From contig CAJAQB010000020.1 in assembly GCA_903943975.1 (NCBI GenBank), forward strand, positions 1 to 64,000: a stretch of 64,000 bases of DNA. The letters are read 5' to 3'. The stretch is from Synechococcus lacustris (lineage in GTDB: Bacteria; Cyanobacteriota; Cyanobacteriia; PCC-6307; Cyanobiaceae). Shown in pieces: positions 6,604 to 15,974 of this stretch. The notes below the pieces were generated by a model. That model had not been told where the DNA came from, did no database searches, and saw nothing but the letters and a program-made list of their open reading frames with translations. The first letter of the stretch is position 1. The number at the start of each line of letters is the position of its first letter. Made by a program: the position numbers and the translations under genes.

Positions 6604-7682
6604 GGTTGGGGCTCAAGGCTGGGATAATCGGTGTAGCCAACTGGGCCAGGGCCATAGAAACTGGCAGGGTCGGGGTTATTTAGGGCCGCACCACGGCGGA
6701 AGCGTTCCGGCAGGTCGGGGTTAGCCAGGAAGGCGCTGCCAAAGGCCACCGCATCCACGGCGCCGGAGGCGATGGCAGCGGCGGCCTCCTCGGCTGTGTA
6801 GCCCATGTTGGCCACCAGTACACCCTTGTAGTGCTCGCGCACGGGGCTAAGCACATCTCCCTGCTGCTGGCCCAGAAAATCGCCGCGCATCAGATGTAGG
6901 TAGGCCACTGGCAACTGATTGAGCCGCTGGGCCAGCCAAGTGATCAGACCGATCGGGTCGGAGTCGCCCATGGCGTTGTAGCCATTAAGCGGCGAAAGGC
7001 GCAGGCCCATCAGTGGCGTCTCCGTGGCCACCGCCTCGAGCACCTCCAGCAACAGGCGGGCCCGCTGCTCGATCGGGCCGCCGTAGGGGCCGCTGCGGCG
7101 GTTGCTGCCATCCCGCAAAAAGGCATCTAATAGATAGCCATTGGCCCCGTGGATCTCCACGCCGTCGAAGCCCGCTGCCATGGCGGCGCGGGCCGCCAGC
7201 CGAAATCCCTCCACAATCGCGGGCAATTCTTCATCGCGCAGTTCCCGCGGCAGCACGTAGGCCTGCTTGCCCTCAGGGGTGTGCAGCGTCTCACCGCTGA
7301 TGGCAATCGGGCTGGGGGCCACGGGTTGGCGGCCAGCATTAAGCAGCGGATGGCAGGCACGGCCGCCGTGCCAGAGCTGCAACACGATGTGGCCACCGGC
7401 GCGATGCACCGCTTCTGTAGTGAGCCGCCAGCCCTCGATCTGGGCCTGGTTATAGATACCGGGCTCATGCCAAAAGGAAGAATTCCCCTCCAGCACCATG
7501 GTGGCCTCGGCAACAATCAGCCCAGCGCCAGCCCGCTGGCCGTAGTACTGGGCCATAAGTGGGCCGGGCAGATGGCCCTCCTCGGCGCGGCAGCGGGTAA
7601 GGGGCGCCATCCAGATGCGATTGGGCAACTGCAGAGTGCCCAGTTGGAGCGGCGAAAATAGGCTTGGCATCGCCATCAACAA
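6600..7682 (-). CDS. Old Yellow Enzyme-family ene-reductase
   Basis: The 360-residue TIM-barrel flavoprotein resembles NemA/OYE enzymes, which use NAD(P)H and FMN to reduce activated C=C bonds and nitro groups. Visible motifs: LFSPLQLGTLQLPNRIWMAP at the N-terminus, the FMN/substrate region GFDGVEIHGANGYLLDAFL, SGPYGG, and the phosphate-binding GAVDAVAFGSAFLANPDLPER. C-terminal YTDYP is typical. Several nearby ATG codons make the start uncertain (7682, 7676 or 7670). First gene of a two-gene operon with pirin; about 130 bases of intergenic sequence upstream probably hold the promoter. Confidence 0.88.
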   Translation of the reverse strand: MLMAMPSLFSPLQLGTLQLPNRIWMAPLTRCRAEEGHLPGPLMAQYYGQRAGAGLIVAEATMVLEGNSSFWHEPGIYNQAQIEGWRLTTEAVHRAGGHIVLQLWHGGRACHPLLNAGRQPVAPSPIAISGETLHTPEGKQAYVLPRELRDEELPAIVEGFRLAARAAMAAGFDGVEIHGANGYLLDAFLRDGSNRRSGPYGGPIEQRARLLLEVLEAVATETPLMGLRLSPLNGYNAMGDSDPIGLITWLAQRLNQLPVAYLHLMRGDFLGQQQGDVLSPVREHYKGVLVANMGYTAEEAAAAIASGAVDAVAFGSAFLANPDLPERFRRGAALNNPDPASFYGPGPVGYTDYPSLEPQP

Positions 7683-7809
7683 CGGTGGTAGTTACCATAA
7701 ATGCAGCATCGGCTTTTTTCAAGCGTCTCTCCTTCTTCGCCTTTATCGCCTGGGGGCGGATTTAATCAGGACTTCAGATTAAATAAAAGCAAACCCTCAG
7801 CAGCCACTC

Positions 7810-8586
7810 TCAACGCAACTCTAGAACAGCCAATCTGGCATCGGCACTAAGCGCATGGGAAAGAATTTTTTCACCTCGATCCCAGGCACATCGTCGCGAC
7901 AATAGTTCCAAGTCATCGAACCAGCTAGTCTTCGTCATCTGCCCAGCATGCAAGCGAATATGATAAACATGGTCGTCGATTAACACGCCTGGAGCCATAC
8001 ATGTGACTGCAATCATCATGCCAATATCCTCCCCTTGGGATAGCCCCATCCAGCCCCCGGCTCGCTTTAATAAACTGGCTTCTACGAGCAAGGTCGTGGG
8101 ACCCAAGGGGATGCTGTCACCCGGCGCTGGCCAGGCACGCCACACATCCCCAGGCAAACACAAGCCTGGGGGCAGGATCTGGGGGTCGCTTTTGAAGTCA
8201 TCGGTGCAATACCCAGCCGACCAAAGAGCCTTGGGCTGCCGATGGATCGCGCTAAGCCTTTTATCAAGGGATTGGGGGTAAAGCCAGTCATCGTCGTCTG
8301 CGCTGGTAATCCAATCACCACGGGCAACAACCAACCCCAGATTACGAGCTGCAGCCTGACCGATCTGCCGTTCAGTGGCGAGGACAGTTGCTCGCCCAAC
8401 CAACTCTTCGGGCAAGTTGGCGGCGCTGTTGCCGTCGACAACAATTACGTGTTCAACGTTGCAGCTATTCTGCTTCAGGCTCCGGTTCAGCTCCACCAGC
8501 ATGCCGAGCCTTTCCGGCAAAAGCCTGGTGGGAGTGATCACACTGACAGTTTCTTGAATTGTGTGACGCTTCTCCTGGCACCCCAT
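7810..8586 (-). CDS. family 2 glycosyltransferase
   Basis: The recognisable domain begins ETVSVITPT and continues through HVIVVDGNS, GQAAARNLGLVVARGDWITSADDDDWL, the nucleotide-sugar and metal-binding core of GT2 enzymes (GT-A fold). GPTTLLVEASLLKRAGGW and LSQGEDIGMMI form the acceptor part with the ED catalytic pair. There are no membrane helices. The acceptor and sugar cannot be told. The frame stays open to 8745, with another ATG at 8649, but the next gene starts divergently at 8659; the ATG at 8586 leaves a 13-residue lead-in to the domain and is my choice. Lower GC than the core genome suggests an acquired surface-polysaccharide gene. Confidence 0.8.
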   Translation of the reverse strand: MGCQEKRHTIQETVSVITPTRLLPERLGMLVELNRSLKQNSCNVEHVIVVDGNSAANLPEELVGRATVLATERQIGQAAARNLGLVVARGDWITSADDDDWLYPQSLDKRLSAIHRQPKALWSAGYCTDDFKSDPQILPPGLCLPGDVWRAWPAPGDSIPLGPTTLLVEASLLKRAGGWMGLSQGEDIGMMIAVTCMAPGVLIDDHVYHIRLHAGQMTKTSWFDDLELLSRRCAWDRGEKILSHALSADARLAVLELR

Positions 8587-8658
8587 TATAGCCGCGCCTA
8601 GACCGGCTGCGTGCGATTTAGATTGTGCTGCCGTTAGGCTAGATATCATCTTGATTTT

Positions 8659-9336
8659 TTGGGGCCTGGCTTGACCAACAACTTCAGCGATCACAGGTCG
8701 CAGCTCAGGGAGGCCTGCGCCTTGACATTTCTCGGCATACTTCAAGTTATATCTAGCGCCCTATTTCTCCATGACGCCGTAGGTTTGCAATACAATCATC
8801 AAAGCCCAGTTGTCTATGCTTATTTCATTTTTGCTCGTTATTGCCATGGGCCGATCGCCATATTTTTTGCAATCTTAACAATATCAGTTTGGGGCGCCCT
8901 GTTAATGGGCCGAAGCGTTCCCAGGCTGCTCTTTGATTTCTGCGGGGGCTGGTATATCTTTAAATTTATATTTGGGTTTCTTGTTGTTAATGCTCTACTT
9001 TTCACGCCAGCAGTTAGCCCCCACCTTTTACTCTGGCAGATAGTTGCCTATATTCCATTTTTCATCGTTACCTGGGGCTGGATATTCTGGCGGGTTGACT
9101 TTGTGGGCCGCAGCAGCCCCCAACAGGTAATTTCCTTGCCGGACGCACTTGAACCAATTACTTCATTTGACTACTACCATTCTTCTTTACTTTCCCTAGT
9201 AAACAAAGGCACTTCCTCTGTCAAAGGTGTCAGTCGCCACGGAAGATTACTTGTGGCCTGTTACAGCCTGATGCTTCTAGACCTGCTCGGAGTATTTGTC
9301 GCCCGGGCCTACGGCCTGATCCAAAAGGTGATCTGA
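8659..9336 (+). CDS. polytopic membrane protein, channel-like C-terminus
   Basis: The 225-residue protein has about five hydrophobic segments (around residues 18-38, 60-80, 91-113, 122-143 and 195-218). The last part, SFDYYHSSLLSLVNKG followed by a short loop, GRLLVACYSLMLLDLLGVF and VARAY, has the layout of the pore-helix, filter and inner helix of two-helix potassium channels, yet the TVGYGD-type filter is replaced by NKGTSSVKG. I therefore do not call it a potassium channel; it may be a filter-less relative or a coincidental likeness. No ATG is available; TTG at 8659 or 8671 is the likely start. It is divergent from the GT2 gene and has low GC. Confidence 0.5.
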   Translation: MGPGLTNNFSDHRSQLREACALTFLGILQVISSALFLHDAVGLQYNHQSPVVYAYFIFARYCHGPIAIFFAILTISVWGALLMGRSVPRLLFDFCGGWYIFKFIFGFLVVNALLFTPAVSPHLLLWQIVAYIPFFIVTWGWIFWRVDFVGRSSPQQVISLPDALEPITSFDYYHSSLLSLVNKGTSSVKGVSRHGRLLVACYSLMLLDLLGVFVARAYGLIQKVI

Positions 9337-9414
9337 GCAGCGGCAGAGCAACAGCAGCGGCGCAAACCCAGTCAAGCCAAGGGAATGTGCCAGTTGCTGC
9401 AGCGGATCGGTTGC

Positions 9415-9440
9415 ATTGCGAAACAAAGGGGTTTCGCAAT
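9415..9440. promoter_or_regulatory. perfect 10-bp inverted repeat
   Basis: ATTGCGAAAC (9415-9424) and GTTTCGCAAT (9431-9440) flank a 6-base spacer. It lies about 80 bases after the channel-like gene and 45 bases before a tiny possible gene. No U-run follows immediately on either strand, so a binding site or a processing hairpin is as likely as a terminator. Confidence 0.45.
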
Positions 9441-9484
9441 CGACCCATGTGCTTTAGATTTGGTTCAGTTTTCAGGGGTGGCCG

Positions 9485-9565
9485 ATGGGCTCCGTATCTT
9501 TACTCGCCTTTTTTGCGCTCTTTGGCTTCCTGGTGGTGGAGCTGGTTACCCGGGTTTTCGCCTGA
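9485..9565 (+). CDS. possible 26-aa single-helix membrane peptide
   Basis: ATG at 9485 opens a 26-residue frame that is almost wholly hydrophobic (MGSVSLLAFFALFGFLVV, then ELVTRVFA) and preceded at good distance by AGGGG. Its size and hydrophobic profile resemble the single-helix subunits of photosynthetic complexes, but I cannot match it to any known one. It could be fortuitous. Confidence 0.3.
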   Translation: MGSVSLLAFFALFGFLVVELVTRVFA

Positions 9566-9584
9566 ATTCCTCGCCTGGATTCAG

Positions 9585-10091
9585 CTAATTGCAGCCCTGC
9601 ACTGAAATCCGATAGCTGAAGCCCGTGCTGCCTGGGTCGGCACTGGCGCCGATCTTGAAGTTCACCTGGCTGACCTCCTTGCCCGCCACCGCCTGGAAGG
9701 GGCCAAACATCGCCCCTTTGCCTAGGGGCGGCGCCATCAGTTCATTCACCACCTGCAGGTTGGTGCCATCACTGAATTTCAGATAGGCCGTGATCGGATA
9801 TCGGGCCTTCTCAGTGGATTGGGCTGTGAAAAAGAGCTTATAGCTGTTGTAGGGCTGGTTCACCGCAAAGTCGGTGTTCCAGTTGGTGCGTCCCAGCAAC
9901 ATGCCAAATGGCGAAACCTTTGGTGCATCCACCCGTTTTGCCACGTTGATGCCACCATCACCGCCAATTACCGGCAAAAAGCTGCAGCTCTGGGCCAAGG
10001 CCAGGGGCGACCAGGTGAGGCTGCTGGCCAGGGCCACCAGGGCAATAAAGCCAGCTTTACGGGTCCGGTTTAGGGGCATCTGGTTGGCCAT
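9585..10091 (-). CDS. secreted protein of unknown function
   Basis: From the ATG at 10091 the product has 168 residues. The N-terminus is a signal peptide: basic NRTRK, hydrophobic AGFIALVALASSLTW, then LALAQ with cleavage near residue 34. The mature part has two cysteines (near QSCSF and the C-terminal QGCN) that could pair, and beta-rich stretches (KLFFTAQSTEKARYPITAYL). I recognise no family; it reads as a small exported, possibly carbohydrate- or surface-associated protein. Its ATG overlaps by one base the stop of the 38-residue membrane peptide upstream, so it is translated from the same message. Confidence 0.6.
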   Translation of the reverse strand: MANQMPLNRTRKAGFIALVALASSLTWSPLALAQSCSFLPVIGGDGGINVAKRVDAPKVSPFGMLLGRTNWNTDFAVNQPYNSYKLFFTAQSTEKARYPITAYLKFSDGTNLQVVNELMAPPLGKGAMFGPFQAVAGKEVSQVNFKIGASADPGSTGFSYRISVQGCN

Positions 10092-10207
10092 CAACGCTTG
10101 CTAGGGGGGGTGTCACTGGGACCAAAAACAACAAGCACCGTTCCCACCACCACGATCAGCACCAATACGGCACCACCGATGAGCGGAAGCAGCAGTTCCT
10201 GGTCCAT
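10091..10207 (-). CDS. small membrane peptide, 38 aa
   Basis: ATG at 10207 gives a 38-residue peptide: MDQELLLPLIGGAVLV, a continuous hydrophobic helix through VVVGTVLVVF, and a polar tail GPSDTPPSKR. The stop codon shares one base with the start of the secreted-protein gene (TGATG), and the start lies 9 bases after the stop of the 80-residue gene upstream. This tight packing is the main argument that it is real. Function unknown. Confidence 0.5.
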   Translation of the reverse strand: MDQELLLPLIGGAVLVLIVVVGTVLVVFGPSDTPPSKR

Positions 10208-10216
10208 CCGCAGACC

Positions 10217-10459
10217 CTAGCTGTGGAACAGCAGCACCAGCCCCTGGCGCACCTGATGAAACTCGCGTTCCTCACGGCTGAGGTCGAGGCCCAGGGCAAG
10301 CCCCTCCAGGAGGGCCAGGTCAAAGGGGGGCAGGGCAGGCACCGCACCGGCTGTCCAGAGGGCAACGATCCCCACATTGGTGGCATGCCACTCAAAACGC
10401 TCTGTGCTGCCGATGGGCGGTTCCTTGAGGGCCTCCTCTAGTAGGGAACGCAACGCCAT
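10217..10459 (-). CDS. conserved-looking small soluble protein, 80 aa
   Basis: Eighty residues, helical, with no cysteines except none, no membrane segment and no signal: ALRSLLEEALKEPP, FEWHATNVGIVALWTAGA, PFDLALLEGLALGLDLSREEREF. I do not recognise it, though the composition is that of a genuine protein. It is the first gene of a three-gene cluster read leftwards with the 38-residue membrane peptide and the secreted protein; the spacing implies one transcript. The promoter should lie in the divergent 100-base gap before the glycosyltransferase at 10567. Confidence 0.55.
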   Translation of the reverse strand: MALRSLLEEALKEPPIGSTERFEWHATNVGIVALWTAGAVPALPPFDLALLEGLALGLDLSREEREFHQVRQGLVLLFHS

Positions 10460-10566
10460 GGGGCCTGAAATCTGCGGTCAGCTTGCTGGGCGAGTTTGAC
10501 CTGGGCAAGAACCCGTGAGCTTTCGTAGTGCAGTTTTTGTTAAGCGGCCGCCTACGCTCCGCCCCG

Positions 10567-11745
10567 ATGAGCCTGTTCCCTTTCCCCACGGCCCTGGTTC
10601 ACGAGTGGTTCAGCCCCCGCTCGGTGGGGGGGGGCGAGCTGGTGGTGCGCGAAATTGATGCGCTGCTTGATCCCCAGCTGTTTGCCCTGGTGGATGGGGA
10701 AAGTGGTATAGCCCAGAGCTGGCTGGCGGGCCGCTCAATCCGCACCTCCTTCATTCAACAACTGCCCTTTGGCCGCAGCCATGTGCAGCAATATCTGCCG
10801 CTGTTGCCCCTAGCGATCGAACAGTTAGACCTGGGCGGCTTCCCCTTGGTGTTAAGCAGCAGCCACCTGGTGGCCAAGGGGGTGTTAACCAGCCCAGACC
10901 AATTACATGTGAGCTATGTGCACACCCCAGTGCGTTACGCCTGGGACCAGATGCACACCTACCTGCGCGGCTCGGCCATCGCCCGGGGCCCCCTGGGCCC
11001 TTGGGTGCGCTGGCAACTGCACCAACTGCGCCAATGGGATGTGTTGAGCAGCAGCCGCCCCGACCAATTGATCGCTAATTCCCGCTTCACCGCCCGCCGC
11101 ATTGCCCGTTACTGGGGCCGCAGCGCCACGGTGCTGCCGCCACCGGTGGCGGTGGAGCGCTTCGATTGGCAGCAACCCCGCGCCGACTTCTATCTATCTG
11201 TATGTCGTTTGGTGCCCTACAAGCGGGTGGACCTGGTGGTGCAAGCCTGCCGGGCCCTTGATCTGCCCCTGCTGGTGGTGGGCGATGGCCCGGAACGCCA
11301 GCGCCTGGAGGCCCTGGCCGGCCCCTCCACCCGTTTCCTGGGCCGCTGCCCCGCCAGCGAAGTGGAGCAGTTGATGGCCCGCTGTCGCGCCTATCTGTAT
11401 GCCGGCCTTGAGGATTTCGGCATTGCCCCGGTGGAAGCGATGGCGGCCGGGGCCCCGGTGATTGCCCTGGGGCAGGGGGGGCTGCTGGATTCAGTGCGCT
11501 GCCTGCGCCAGGACCCCAAAAACGCCACGGGCTTGCTGTTTCCGCATCAACAACTGGCTGATCTCCAGGGGGCGCTGGCGGCCTTCGAAGCAGGGCAACT
11601 CTGGCAACAACTACCGGCCGAACGGCTGCGGCTCCACGCCGAATCCTTTGCTCCAGCAGTCTTTCGCCAACGGTTGAGCGGCCTGTTGCTGGACTGGTGG
11701 GACCAGCACCGCAAGGGGGCCCTGGGCTCTGTGCCTGTGGGTTAG
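10567..11745 (+). CDS. family 4 glycosyltransferase
   Basis: The 392-residue GT-B enzyme starts ALVHEWFSPRSVGGGELVV, the typical N-terminal loop of GT4 mannosyl/glucosyl transferases. Further motifs: VSYVHTPVRYAWDQ, SRFTARRIARYWG, the donor-domain start FYLSVCRLVPYKRVDLVV, and LEDFGIAPVEAMAAG with the conserved E-x7-E pair. It moves a sugar from a nucleotide-sugar to a lipid-linked or polysaccharide acceptor at the inner face of the membrane. ATG at 10567 fits the domain; the frame stays open a little upstream. The next gene, an initiating sugar-phosphate transferase 65 bases downstream, points to exopolysaccharide or O-antigen synthesis. Confidence 0.88.
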   Translation: MSLFPFPTALVHEWFSPRSVGGGELVVREIDALLDPQLFALVDGESGIAQSWLAGRSIRTSFIQQLPFGRSHVQQYLPLLPLAIEQLDLGGFPLVLSSSHLVAKGVLTSPDQLHVSYVHTPVRYAWDQMHTYLRGSAIARGPLGPWVRWQLHQLRQWDVLSSSRPDQLIANSRFTARRIARYWGRSATVLPPPVAVERFDWQQPRADFYLSVCRLVPYKRVDLVVQACRALDLPLLVVGDGPERQRLEALAGPSTRFLGRCPASEVEQLMARCRAYLYAGLEDFGIAPVEAMAAGAPVIALGQGGLLDSVRCLRQDPKNATGLLFPHQQLADLQGALAAFEAGQLWQQLPAERLRLHAESFAPAVFRQRLSGLLLDWWDQHRKGALGSVPVG

Positions 11746-11810
11746 CTGACATAGCGGGCCTGGGTTCACTTCTGCCCCATTCGTACGGTGCTAACAGACC
11801 CGTGGAGGCG

Positions 11811-12542
11811 ATGCTCTCGCGACCACCCAGCCTGTTGACCCCCCTGGGGGGCCTGGAGTCGCCAGGGGCCGTCTCAGGGATTCGCAGCCTTGCGCCCCTG
11901 CGCCGGCCCAACCGGCTGCTGCGCCCTGGGGCCGCCCTGAAGCGCAGCGGCGACATCAGCTTTGCCCTGGCCCTGCTCAGCCTCGGTGCCCCCCTATTTC
12001 TAGCCATTGCCCTGCTGGTGAAAATCACCTCGCCGGGTCCAATCTTTTTTGTGCAGAGGCGCATCGGCCGCCGCTATCGCCGCTTTGGTTGCATCAAGTT
12101 CCGCACCATGGAGCTGGATGCCGACCAACGGCTTAAGGCCCTCCTGGAAAGTTCGCCGCAACTCCAGGCGGAATTTGCCAAGGACCACAAACTCAAGAAC
12201 GATCCGCGCATCACCCCAATTGGTCAGTTTCTGCGGGTTACCAGCCTGGATGAATTACCGCAGCTGATCAACATCCTGCGGGGGCAAATGAGTGTGGTGG
12301 GTCCGCGGCCGATCGTGCAGGCGGAGATCCCCCGCTATGGGGAATCAATGGATACGGTTTTGTCGGTGCGCCCAGGTCTCACCGGGCTCTGGCAGGTGTC
12401 TGGCCGCAATAACCTCAGCTACCGCCGCCGGGTGCAGCTTGACCTCGCCTATGTGCGCCGGGGCGGGCTGCTGGTAGACCTCAAGATTCTGATCTGCACC
12501 ATCGGCGTGGTGCTTTTCCCCTCAGACAAGGGCGCCTACTGA
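11811..12542 (+). CDS. undecaprenyl-phosphate sugar phosphotransferase
   Basis: About 243 residues. One N-terminal membrane hairpin ([21 protein letters not shown]) precedes the cytosolic catalytic domain of bacterial sugar transferases (PF02397): [56 protein letters not shown] and [13 protein letters not shown]. These enzymes start polysaccharide repeat units by moving a sugar-1-phosphate onto undecaprenyl phosphate. The protein lacks the extra N-terminal helices of full-length WcaJ/WbaP, so it is of the short, monotopic type. ATG at 11811 is preferred; an in-frame GTG lies 9 bases upstream. It is followed after 8 bases by the convergent cbiB. Confidence 0.9.
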   Translation: MLSRPPSLLTPLGGLESPGAVSGIRSLAPLRRPNRLLRPGAALKRSGDISFALALLSLGAPLFLAIALLVKITSPGPIFFVQRRIGRRYRRFGCIKFRTMELDADQRLKALLESSPQLQAEFAKDHKLKNDPRITPIGQFLRVTSLDELPQLINILRGQMSVVGPRPIVQAEIPRYGESMDTVLSVRPGLTGLWQVSGRNNLSYRRRVQLDLAYVRRGGLLVDLKILICTIGVVLFPSDKGAY

Positions 12543-12550
12543 TCCAGCGC

Positions 12551-13537
12551 CTAGCCAGCCCCCTGCCCCTGGGAAAAGCCAAAGGCCAAACCACTGGCAA
12601 GGGCCAACCAGGCAAAGGCTGTGCGTTGGCTCAACCCCAGCATCTGCTGCACTGAGGCCCCTGTGACCGGGCCGCCGCCAGCATTTAGCAGCGGTTTTTG
12701 GCGCAGCTCCCCGCCGTAATAATTCGCCCCCCCCAGCTCCACCCCCAGCGCATGGGCATAGGCCGCCTCGGATACCCCGGCATTGGGGGAGGGATCGGTG
12801 GCGCCATCCCGCAGGGCCGGGGCCAACTGGCCCAAGCTCAGGGCCGTAAGCCGGCAGGGCAGCCAGGTGAGCAGGTCATCGAGCCGGGCCCCGGCGGTGC
12901 CCAGCCAGCGCAGCCGGCCAGTGCGATAACCAAGCATCGAATCCAGGGTGCTGCTGGCCTTGTAGGCCCAGGCAAAGGCCAGGGGGCCCGGAGCCTGGGG
13001 GGCCAGGCCCCACACAAAGGCTCCCAACAACATCCAAAAAAGCGGCGCAAACAAGCCATCCACCGCATTCTCTGAGGCGGTTTCCGCCGCGGCCCGCAAC
13101 AGTTCCTGGCGGGGTAAACCCTCCAGATCACGGCCCACGATCCAGGCCAGCCGTTGGCGGGCCAGGGGTAGATCCGGTGGTTCAAGGGCCAGGGGCTCCA
13201 GCACCGCCTCCACCGCCAGCCGCAGGCTGCGGCCGGCCAGGGCACTGGCCATGCCAATCACCACGAGCCCCAGGGCAAGCCAGCCCAGCCAGCGGCCAGG
13301 CCCGCCGCTGAGCAGCAGCAGTTGCTCCAGGGCCCAGCCGGCGCCGGCGCTGGCCGCCACCACCAGGGCAGTGATCAGCACCCCCCCCCACCGCAGCCGC
13401 CAGGGGCGATCAGCGGCCCAGGCCTCCACCAACTGGCGCAGGGCCTCGATGGCGGCGCCCATTAGCTGCACTGGATGAACACACCAGGGCGGATCAGCCG
13501 CGAGCCGGTCGAGGCCGCAGGCGGCCAGCACCAGCAC
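12551..13537 (-). CDS. cbiB: adenosylcobinamide-phosphate synthase
   Basis: The 328-residue integral membrane protein matches CbiB/CobD, which attaches the aminopropanol linker to adenosylcobyric acid in (pseudo)cobalamin synthesis. Family signatures seen: LDRLAADPPWCVHPVQLMG at the N-terminus, ETASENAVDGLFAPLFWMLLG, and YKASSTLDSMLGY, then SPNAGVSEAAYAHALGVELGG near the end. Several membrane helices lie between residues 40 and 110 and around 165-185. The gene ends 17 bases before the ilvC stop side, in the same direction, so it may be the last gene of the clpR-clpP-ilvC-cbiB run. Confidence 0.93.
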   Translation of the reverse strand: MLVLAACGLDRLAADPPWCVHPVQLMGAAIEALRQLVEAWAADRPWRLRWGGVLITALVVAASAGAGWALEQLLLLSGGPGRWLGWLALGLVVIGMASALAGRSLRLAVEAVLEPLALEPPDLPLARQRLAWIVGRDLEGLPRQELLRAAAETASENAVDGLFAPLFWMLLGAFVWGLAPQAPGPLAFAWAYKASSTLDSMLGYRTGRLRWLGTAGARLDDLLTWLPCRLTALSLGQLAPALRDGATDPSPNAGVSEAAYAHALGVELGGANYYGGELRQKPLLNAGGGPVTGASVQQMLGLSQRTAFAWLALASGLAFGFSQGQGAG

Positions 13538-13554
13538 TAGGGGCGGCAGGGGGC

Positions 13555-14580
<1,026 letters not shown>

Positions 14581-15183
14581 CTAGGCCTCGTTCGGATTGC
14601 TGATCACCCGGTCGATTAGCCCATACTCCTTGGCCTCCTGGGCGCTCAGGAAGTAATCGCGGTCGGTGTCCTTGGTGATTTTTTCCAGGCTCTGGCCGGT
14701 CATGTCTGCCATTTGCTGGTTCAGCTGATCCTTGAGCCGCAGGATTTCGCGGGCTTCAATTTCAATGTCGCTGGCCTGGCGTTGGCTGGTGCCCCCCAGG
14801 GGCTGGTGGATCATGATCCGGCTGTGGGGCAAGGCCAGCCGTTTGCCCTTGGTGCCCGCCGCCAACAGGAAGGCCCCCATGCTGGCCGCCAGGCCCACAC
14901 AGATGGTCACCACATCGGATTTCACATACTGGATCGTGTCGTAGATCGCCAGGCCGGCGGTCACCGACCCCCCCGGCGAGTTGATGTACAGATAGATCGG
15001 TTTGCTGCTGTCGTCTGAGTCGAGATAAAGCATCTGGGCCACCAGCCCATTGGCTACGGCGTCATTTACCTCCTGGCCCAGAAACAGGATCCGCTCCACC
15101 CCCAAACGGGTGTAGATGTCTACCCAGCGCTCGTATTGGCTGCCGGGGAGGCGATAGGGAACGCTGGGGGTGCCGATGGGCAT
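14581..15183 (-). CDS. clpP: ATP-dependent Clp protease proteolytic subunit
   Basis: The 200-residue peptidase has the full Ser-His-Asp triad: Ser101 in [11 protein letters not shown], His126 in [10 protein letters not shown] and Asp172 in [10 protein letters not shown], plus the oxyanion loop SPGGSVTAG. It forms the barrel of a Clp protease with a Clp/Hsp100 unfoldase. In cyanobacteria the ClpP gene next to clpR encodes the active partner of a mixed ClpP3/ClpR ring, the essential Clp protease. It follows clpR by 63 bases in the same direction. Confidence 0.96.
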   Translation of the reverse strand: MPIGTPSVPYRLPGSQYERWVDIYTRLGVERILFLGQEVNDAVANGLVAQMLYLDSDDSSKPIYLYINSPGGSVTAGLAIYDTIQYVKSDVVTICVGLAASMGAFLLAAGTKGKRLALPHSRIMIHQPLGGTSQRQASDIEIEAREILRLKDQLNQQMADMTGQSLEKITKDTDRDYFLSAQEAKEYGLIDRVISNPNEA

Positions 15184-15246
15184 GGCGAGGAAGCGAGGGG
15201 GGAAATAAAAAAAGGGAAAACGTTGGGGCGGGCAGCCAGGCCGGAT

Positions 15247-15951
15247 TCAGCCCGCCGGCGGGGGCGTGGGCAGATCTTTCTTGCTGGAGAGCACCCGGTC
15301 GATCAGGCCATACTCCACCGCCTGCAGGGGGGTGAGATAGGTCATGCGGTCGGAATCCTCCGCCAATTGCTCAACGCTGCGACCGGTGTTCTCCGAGAGC
15401 ATTTCCAACATGGTGCGTTTGTTTTGCAACACCTCCTTGGCCCGGATCTGAATGTCTGTGGCCTGGCCCCGGGCGCCGCTGCGGGGTTGGTGCAGCACGA
15501 TCGAGGCGTGGGGCAGGGAGGCCCGCTGGCCCTTGGTGCCCGCCGAAAGGATCATGGCCGCCGTGCCCAGGGCCTGGCCAATGCAAATGGTGTGCACCGC
15601 CGGCCGCACGTAGCGGATCGTGTCGCAGATGGCAAAGGCCTCGGTTTCAAAGCCGATGGCATCGCCGGAATACCAGCTGGTGCCTGTGGAGTTGATGTAG
15701 AAGAAAATCGGCTTATCCGGATTGTCAAACTCCAGATAGAGCAGCTGGGCAATGATCAGCTCGGTTACATCGATGCCCATCTGGCGCTTGGCGTCGTCGT
15801 CTGAAAACAACGGCAAACCGAGATAAACGATCCGCTCCTTCAGCAGCAGCGAGGGCAGATCCGGGGGGGGGGTGCGGAAGCTGGCACCGCCGCCTTCGTA
15901 GTAGGGGGCCGACACAGCCCGGGGGGGGAAGGCGTCGAGGGGCGCGGACAT
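15247..15951 (-). CDS. clpR: ClpR, inactive ClpP paralogue
   Basis: The 234-residue protein aligns with ClpP throughout, but the catalytic serine position is glycine (Gly129 in IGQALGTAAMIL against [11 protein letters not shown] in the neighbour), and the oxyanion loop SPGGS is STGTS. His154 is kept. This is the ClpR signature of cyanobacteria and plastids: a structural subunit in a mixed ring with ClpP3. The N-terminus (first 35 residues, Pro/Ala rich) is longer than in ClpP, as usual for ClpR. It begins 24 bases from the PIN-TRAM gene on the same strand. Confidence 0.95.
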   Translation of the reverse strand: MSAPLDAFPPRAVSAPYYEGGGASFRTPPPDLPSLLLKERIVYLGLPLFSDDDAKRQMGIDVTELIIAQLLYLEFDNPDKPIFFYINSTGTSWYSGDAIGFETEAFAICDTIRYVRPAVHTICIGQALGTAAMILSAGTKGQRASLPHASIVLHQPRSGARGQATDIQIRAKEVLQNKRTMLEMLSENTGRSVEQLAEDSDRMTYLTPLQAVEYGLIDRVLSSKKDLPTPPPAG

Positions 15952-15974
15952 CGGCGGACGCGAAGGTCGTGAGC

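Noticed and set aside
8584-8590. Perfect TATAAT on the minus strand before the GT2 gene
   Set aside because: It overlaps the preferred ATG, which would put the RNA start inside the gene; no -35 box at the right distance.
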